NCBI GenBank assembly: GCA_032334055.1
Contig: JAUOZS010000001.1
Span: 1,090,501-1,154,500 of the forward strand
Source of the DNA: Selenomonadales bacterium 4137-cl
GTDB taxonomy: Bacteria; Bacillota; Negativicutes; Sporomusales; UBA7701
Direction: 5' to 3'
DNA length: 64,000 nucleotides
Every line of letters starts with the position of its first letter. The first letter of the stretch is position 1. This document shows, piece after piece, positions 60,508 through 64,000 of the stretch. The position numbers and the translations under genes are program-made. The notes beneath the pieces are model-generated. The model ran no database searches, was not told the origin of the DNA, and saw only the letters and a program-made list of their open reading frames with translations.

Positions 60508-63500
60508 GTGCCGAAGAATACCAAGCTGAAGAAGGTAATGGTTATCGGGTCGGGGCCGATCGTGATCGGCCAGGCGGCCGAGTTCGACTACGCCGGCACC
60601 CAGGCCTGCCGCGCCCTCAAGGACGAGGGCATCGAGGTGGTGCTGATAAATTCCAATCCGGCGACGATCATGACGGACGCGAATGTCGCCGACCGGGTGT
60701 ATATCGAGCCGATCACCCCCGAGTTCGTGGCCGAGGTTATCGATAAAGAGCGGCCGGACGGGCTGCTGCCGACCCTCGGCGGCCAGGTGGGGCTGAATAT
60801 GGCGGTGGAGGTGGCCAAGCGCGGCGTGCTGGACAAGTACGGCGTGGTGCTGCTGGGGACGCCGCTGGAGGCGATCCGCAAGGCCGAGGACCGCGAGCTT
60901 TTCAAGCAGACGATGGAGGAGATCGGCCAGCCGGTGCCGGAGAGTATTATCTGCGAGGATCTGGCGAGCGCGCAGGCGTTCGCGGCCGAGATCGGCTTTC
61001 CGCTCATCATCCGTCCGGCGTATACGCTGGGCGGCACGGGCGGCGGCATCGCGGCCAACGAGGCGGAGCTTAAGGATATCGTCATCCGCGGCCTGAAGCA
61101 CAGCCCGATCGGGCAGGTGCTGGTGGAGCGGAGCGTGGCCGGCTGGAAGGAGATCGAGTACGAGGTGATGCGGGACGCGAACAATACCTGCATCACGGTT
61201 TGCAATATGGAGAATTTCGACCCGGTGGGCATCCACACGGGCGACAGCATCGTGGTGGCGCCGTCGCAGACGCTGACCGACTACGAGTACCAGATGCTGC
61301 GGACGGCGTCGCTGACGATCATCAGGGCGTTGGGCATCGAGGGGGGCTGCAACGTGCAGTACGCCCTCGACCCGCACAGCACGAAATACTATGTCATCGA
61401 GGTCAACCCGCGGGTCAGCCGCTCGTCGGCGCTGGCCTCGAAGGCGACGGGCTACCCGATCGCCAAGGTGGCGAGCAAGATCGCCATCGGCTACCACCTG
61501 GACGAGATCGTGAACGCGGTGACGGAGAAGACGAAGGCGTGCCATGAGCCGACGCTCGATTACTGCGTGGTGAAGTTCCCGCGCTGGCCGTTCGATAAGT
61601 TCAATTTCGCCGACCGCATTCTCGGCACGCAGATGAAGGCGACGGGCGAGGTGATGGCGATCGACCGCAGCTTCGAGGGGGCGCTCTTGAAGGCGGTCCG
61701 CTCGCTGGAGATCGGCCTTCATCGCCTCCATATCCCGGAGATCGCGGCGCTGGAGACCGAGAAGGTGCGCGAAAATCTCAAGCTGGCCAACGACGAGCGG
61801 GCGTTCGTGATCGCCGAGGCGCTGCGCCGCGGTATAAGCGTGGAGGAGATCTGCCGGGTGACGGCGATCGACCGCTGGTTTATCGATAAGATCGCCGCCA
61901 TCGTGGCGATGGAGAAACGGCTGACGGAGCAGAACCTGACCGGCGAGCTGGTGGCGGCGGCCAAGAAGATGGGGTTCGCCGACCGCTCGGTCGCCGAGCT
62001 GACTGGCTGCACGGCCGACTATATCCGCCAACTGCGCAAGGACAAGGGGATCGCGCCCTGTTATAAGATGGTGGATACCTGCGCGGCCGAGTTCGAGGCG
62101 GTGACGCCTTACTATTACTCGACGTACGCCCAGGAGGACGAGGTGGCGACGACCGACCGCCGCAAGGTGATGGTGCTGGGGTCGGGTCCGATCCGCATCG
62201 GTCAGGGGATCGAGTTCGACTACTGCTCGGTCCATTCGGTGTGGGCGCTCCGCAAGATGGGCTTCGAGTCGATAATCGTGAACAATAATCCGGAGACGGT
62301 AAGCACCGACTTCGACACGTCGGACCGGCTGTATTTCGAGCCGCTGACGGCCGAGGATGTGCTGAACATCATCGATAAGGAGCAGCCGGAGGGGGTTATC
62401 GTTCAGTTCGGCGGCCAGACGGCGATCAATCTCGCCGGTCCGCTGGCCAAGGCCGGGGTGCCGATTTTCGGCACGACGGTGGGCGATATCGACCAGGCGG
62501 AGGACCGCGAGAAGTTTGACGCGCTGCTGGAGAAGCTAAATATACCGCGGCCGCGGGGCATGACGGTGACGAGCGCCGATGAGGCGGTGGCCGCCGCCGA
62601 GAAGGTGGGCTTCCCGGTGGTGGTGCGTCCGTCGTATGTGCTGGGCGGCCGGGCAATGGAGATCGTCTACAATGTCGCCGAGCTGAGGGATTATATGCGC
62701 TACGCCGTGAAGGCGTCGGCCGAGCATCCGGTGCTGGTGGACCGCTATATGATGGGCACCGAGGTGGAGGTGGACGCGATCGCCGACGGGGCTGAGGTGC
62801 TGATCCCCGGCATCATGGAGCATGTGGAGCGGGCCGGGGTGCACTCGGGCGACAGCATCGCGGTGTATCCGCCGCAGACGCTTTCGCAGGCGGTCATCGA
62901 CATGATCGTCGATTACACCAACCGGCTGGCCCTCGGTCTGAAGGTGAAGGGGCTGATCAACATCCAGTACGTGGTGGTGGATGAGGTTGTGTACGTGCTG
63001 GAGGTCAACCCGCGCTCGAGCCGCACCATCCCCTTCCTGAGCAAGGTGACGAACGTGCCGATGGTCGAATTGGCGACCAAGGCGGCGATGGGGATAACGC
63101 TCAAGGAGATGGGTTACGCGGGCGGGCTGCTGCCCAACCAGGAGTACACTGCGGTGAAGGCGCCGGTGTTCTCGTTCGCCAAGATGCAGCAGGTGGATAT
63201 ATCGCTGGGGCCGGAGATGAAGTCGACCGGCGAGGTTATGGGGGTGGATTTCAACTACGCCCGGGCGCTTTATAAGGCGATAACCGCCGCCGGCATGAAC
63301 ATTCCCGCCGCCGGCACGGTGCTGTTCACCGTCGCCGACAAGGACAAGGAGGAGGCGGGCGAGCTGGCGGAAAGCTTCGCCAGCCTCGGCTACGAGCTGA
63401 TCGCGACCGAGGGGACGGCCAAGTACCTACGGGGCCTGGGCCTGGAGGTCGAGACGGTCTTCAAGGTGCATGAGTCCGGCCCGAATATCATCGATCTCAT

Positions 63501-63729
63501 CAAGGCCGGCAAGATAAATATGGTTATCAATACCCTGACCCACGGCAAGGTGCCGGAGCGGGACGGTTTCCGCATCCGCCGGGCGACGGTGGAGCACGCT
63601 ATTCCCTGCCTGACGTCGATCGATACGGCCCACGAGGTGCTGCGGGTGCTGGAGGTAATGCGGGAGCGGCGGCTGGTGTATGTGCTGGCCCTCCAGGATT
63701 ACGTGGGGGGAGGAGACGCACTTGTCTAA
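60508..63729 (+). CDS. carB: carbamoyl-phosphate synthase, large subunit
   Basis: Makes carbamoyl phosphate from bicarbonate, ammonia and 2 ATP. It has two ATP-grasp halves ([20 protein letters not shown] near residue 15 and [20 protein letters not shown] near 560) with [20 protein letters not shown] and [20 protein letters not shown], and a C-terminal allosteric MGS-like domain ([20 protein letters not shown]). 1073 aa, full length. GTG start 2 bp after carA. Confidence 0.97.
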   Translation: MPKNTKLKKVMVIGSGPIVIGQAAEFDYAGTQACRALKDEGIEVVLINSNPATIMTDANVADRVYIEPITPEFVAEVIDKERPDGLLPTLGGQVGLNMAVEVAKRGVLDKYGVVLLGTPLEAIRKAEDRELFKQTMEEIGQPVPESIICEDLASAQAFAAEIGFPLIIRPAYTLGGTGGGIAANEAELKDIVIRGLKHSPIGQVLVERSVAGWKEIEYEVMRDANNTCITVCNMENFDPVGIHTGDSIVVAPSQTLTDYEYQMLRTASLTIIRALGIEGGCNVQYALDPHSTKYYVIEVNPRVSRSSALASKATGYPIAKVASKIAIGYHLDEIVNAVTEKTKACHEPTLDYCVVKFPRWPFDKFNFADRILGTQMKATGEVMAIDRSFEGALLKAVRSLEIGLHRLHIPEIAALETEKVRENLKLANDERAFVIAEALRRGISVEEICRVTAIDRWFIDKIAAIVAMEKRLTEQNLTGELVAAAKKMGFADRSVAELTGCTADYIRQLRKDKGIAPCYKMVDTCAAEFEAVTPYYYSTYAQEDEVATTDRRKVMVLGSGPIRIGQGIEFDYCSVHSVWALRKMGFESIIVNNNPETVSTDFDTSDRLYFEPLTAEDVLNIIDKEQPEGVIVQFGGQTAINLAGPLAKAGVPIFGTTVGDIDQAEDREKFDALLEKLNIPRPRGMTVTSADEAVAAAEKVGFPVVVRPSYVLGGRAMEIVYNVAELRDYMRYAVKASAEHPVLVDRYMMGTEVEVDAIADGAEVLIPGIMEHVERAGVHSGDSIAVYPPQTLSQAVIDMIVDYTNRLALGLKVKGLINIQYVVVDEVVYVLEVNPRSSRTIPFLSKVTNVPMVELATKAAMGITLKEMGYAGGLLPNQEYTAVKAPVFSFAKMQQVDISLGPEMKSTGEVMGVDFNYARALYKAITAAGMNIPAAGTVLFTVADKDKEEAGELAESFASLGYELIATEGTAKYLRGLGLEVETVFKVHESGPNIIDLIKAGKINMVINTLTHGKVPERDGFRIRRATVEHAIPCLTSIDTAHEVLRVLEVMRERRLVYVLALQDYVGGGDALV

Positions 63730-64000
63730 GACTGTGGCTGACGGCATCGTCATCGAGCATTTCAGCCTCGCGCCGATGATCAAACGCCTGACCCTCGGCG
63801 CGCCGGCGATCGCCAGGACGGCCCAGCCCGGCCAGTTCGTGCACGTGAGGGTGGGGGAGAGCTACCACCCGCTGCTGCGCAGGCCGCTGAGCATCGCCGA
63901 GGTGGACCGCGAGGTGGGCAATATCACGGTCATCTACCGCGTGGTCGGCAAGGGGACGGCGCTGCTGGCGTCGCTGCCGCCGGGCGAGTTCGTGGATTGC
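63722..64000 (+). CDS. pyrK: dihydroorotate dehydrogenase B electron-transfer subunit (partial)
   Basis: TTG at 63722 (GGAGG 8 bp upstream) overlaps the carB stop by 8 bp. The visible 93 residues match the ferredoxin-reductase-like FAD domain: [20 protein letters not shown] then LSIAEVD, where RRPLSI is the FAD-binding motif, and [20 protein letters not shown]. It passes electrons from the PyrD flavin to NAD. The gene continues beyond the window, where pyrD is expected. Confidence 0.92.
   Translation, partial: MSKTVADGIVIEHFSLAPMIKRLTLGAPAIARTAQPGQFVHVRVGESYHPLLRRPLSIAEVDREVGNITVIYRVVGKGTALLASLPPGEFVDC

Overview
The window is GC-rich bacterial chromosome, most likely from a spore-forming, diderm Firmicute of the Negativicutes (Sporomusaceae type). 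This is inferred from several things together: Spo0A-box-like sites before an orphan sensor kinase, a small Tyr/Cys-rich coat-like protein, a PyrR-attenuated pyr operon with a PyrK-type subunit, the polA-mutM-coaE gene order, and a family of cell-wall hydrolases paired with exported candidate immunity proteins. No rRNA or other taxonomic marker is present, so the assignment is not proven.

Layout. 1-1.8 kb: metF and dps. 1.8-4.3 kb: an AT-rich two-gene island (dGTPase-like HD hydrolase plus PIN-like nuclease) that looks like a transferred defence module. 4.3-7.7 kb: minus-strand membrane proteins, a candidate structured RNA, tiny hydrophilic genes and two stray copies of a regulatory element that recurs at 40-52 kb. 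7.8-25 kb: housekeeping genes (flavin reductase, sbcD-sbcC, EamA exporter, Spo0A-box-flanked kinase, L,D-transpeptidase, polA-mutM-coaE-lytic transglycosylase, oligopeptide-binding lipoprotein, two tRNA-Leu). 25-35 kb: a PstS-like lipoprotein next to a c-di-GMP GGDEF/HD-GYP receptor that an IS1182-type element has cut in two, then bacterioferritin, a guanylate-kinase-like protein, a second diguanylate cyclase and a coat-like protein. 35-40 kb: a DcuC-like carrier with an AbgA-like amidohydrolase, an EamA exporter and a secreted M20 amidohydrolase.

40.4-54.7 kb is the most unusual part: an array of modular cassettes. Four intact genes (40623, 46099, 49361, 51934) and one remnant (44522) share a nearly constant N-terminal region of about 175-225 residues that I do not recognise. 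Each intact gene then switches to a different peptidoglycan-hydrolase domain: M23/LytM-like, a lysozyme/chitosanase-like GDPGG family, a second lysozyme-like fold, and GH19. Each is followed by a gene for an exported or lipid-anchored protein; two resemble the lysozyme-binding domain of RsiV and one resembles the lysozyme inhibitor LprI. Every intact effector gene has the same upstream element (three GGAC repeats at 11-bp spacing, extended -10, hairpin leader), and most cassettes end in near-identical terminators. This fits a polymorphic wall-degrading effector/immunity system for competition between relatives. The delivery machinery is not in the window. An IS1182-type element and an IS200 element lie inside the array.

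54.8-56.7 kb is a second AT-rich module (small membrane protein plus membrane-tethered HerA-like ATPase). It is followed by a palindromic repeat element and the pyrimidine operon: promoter, two tandem PyrR attenuators, pyrB-pyrC-carA-carB-pyrK, with pyrK running off the window.
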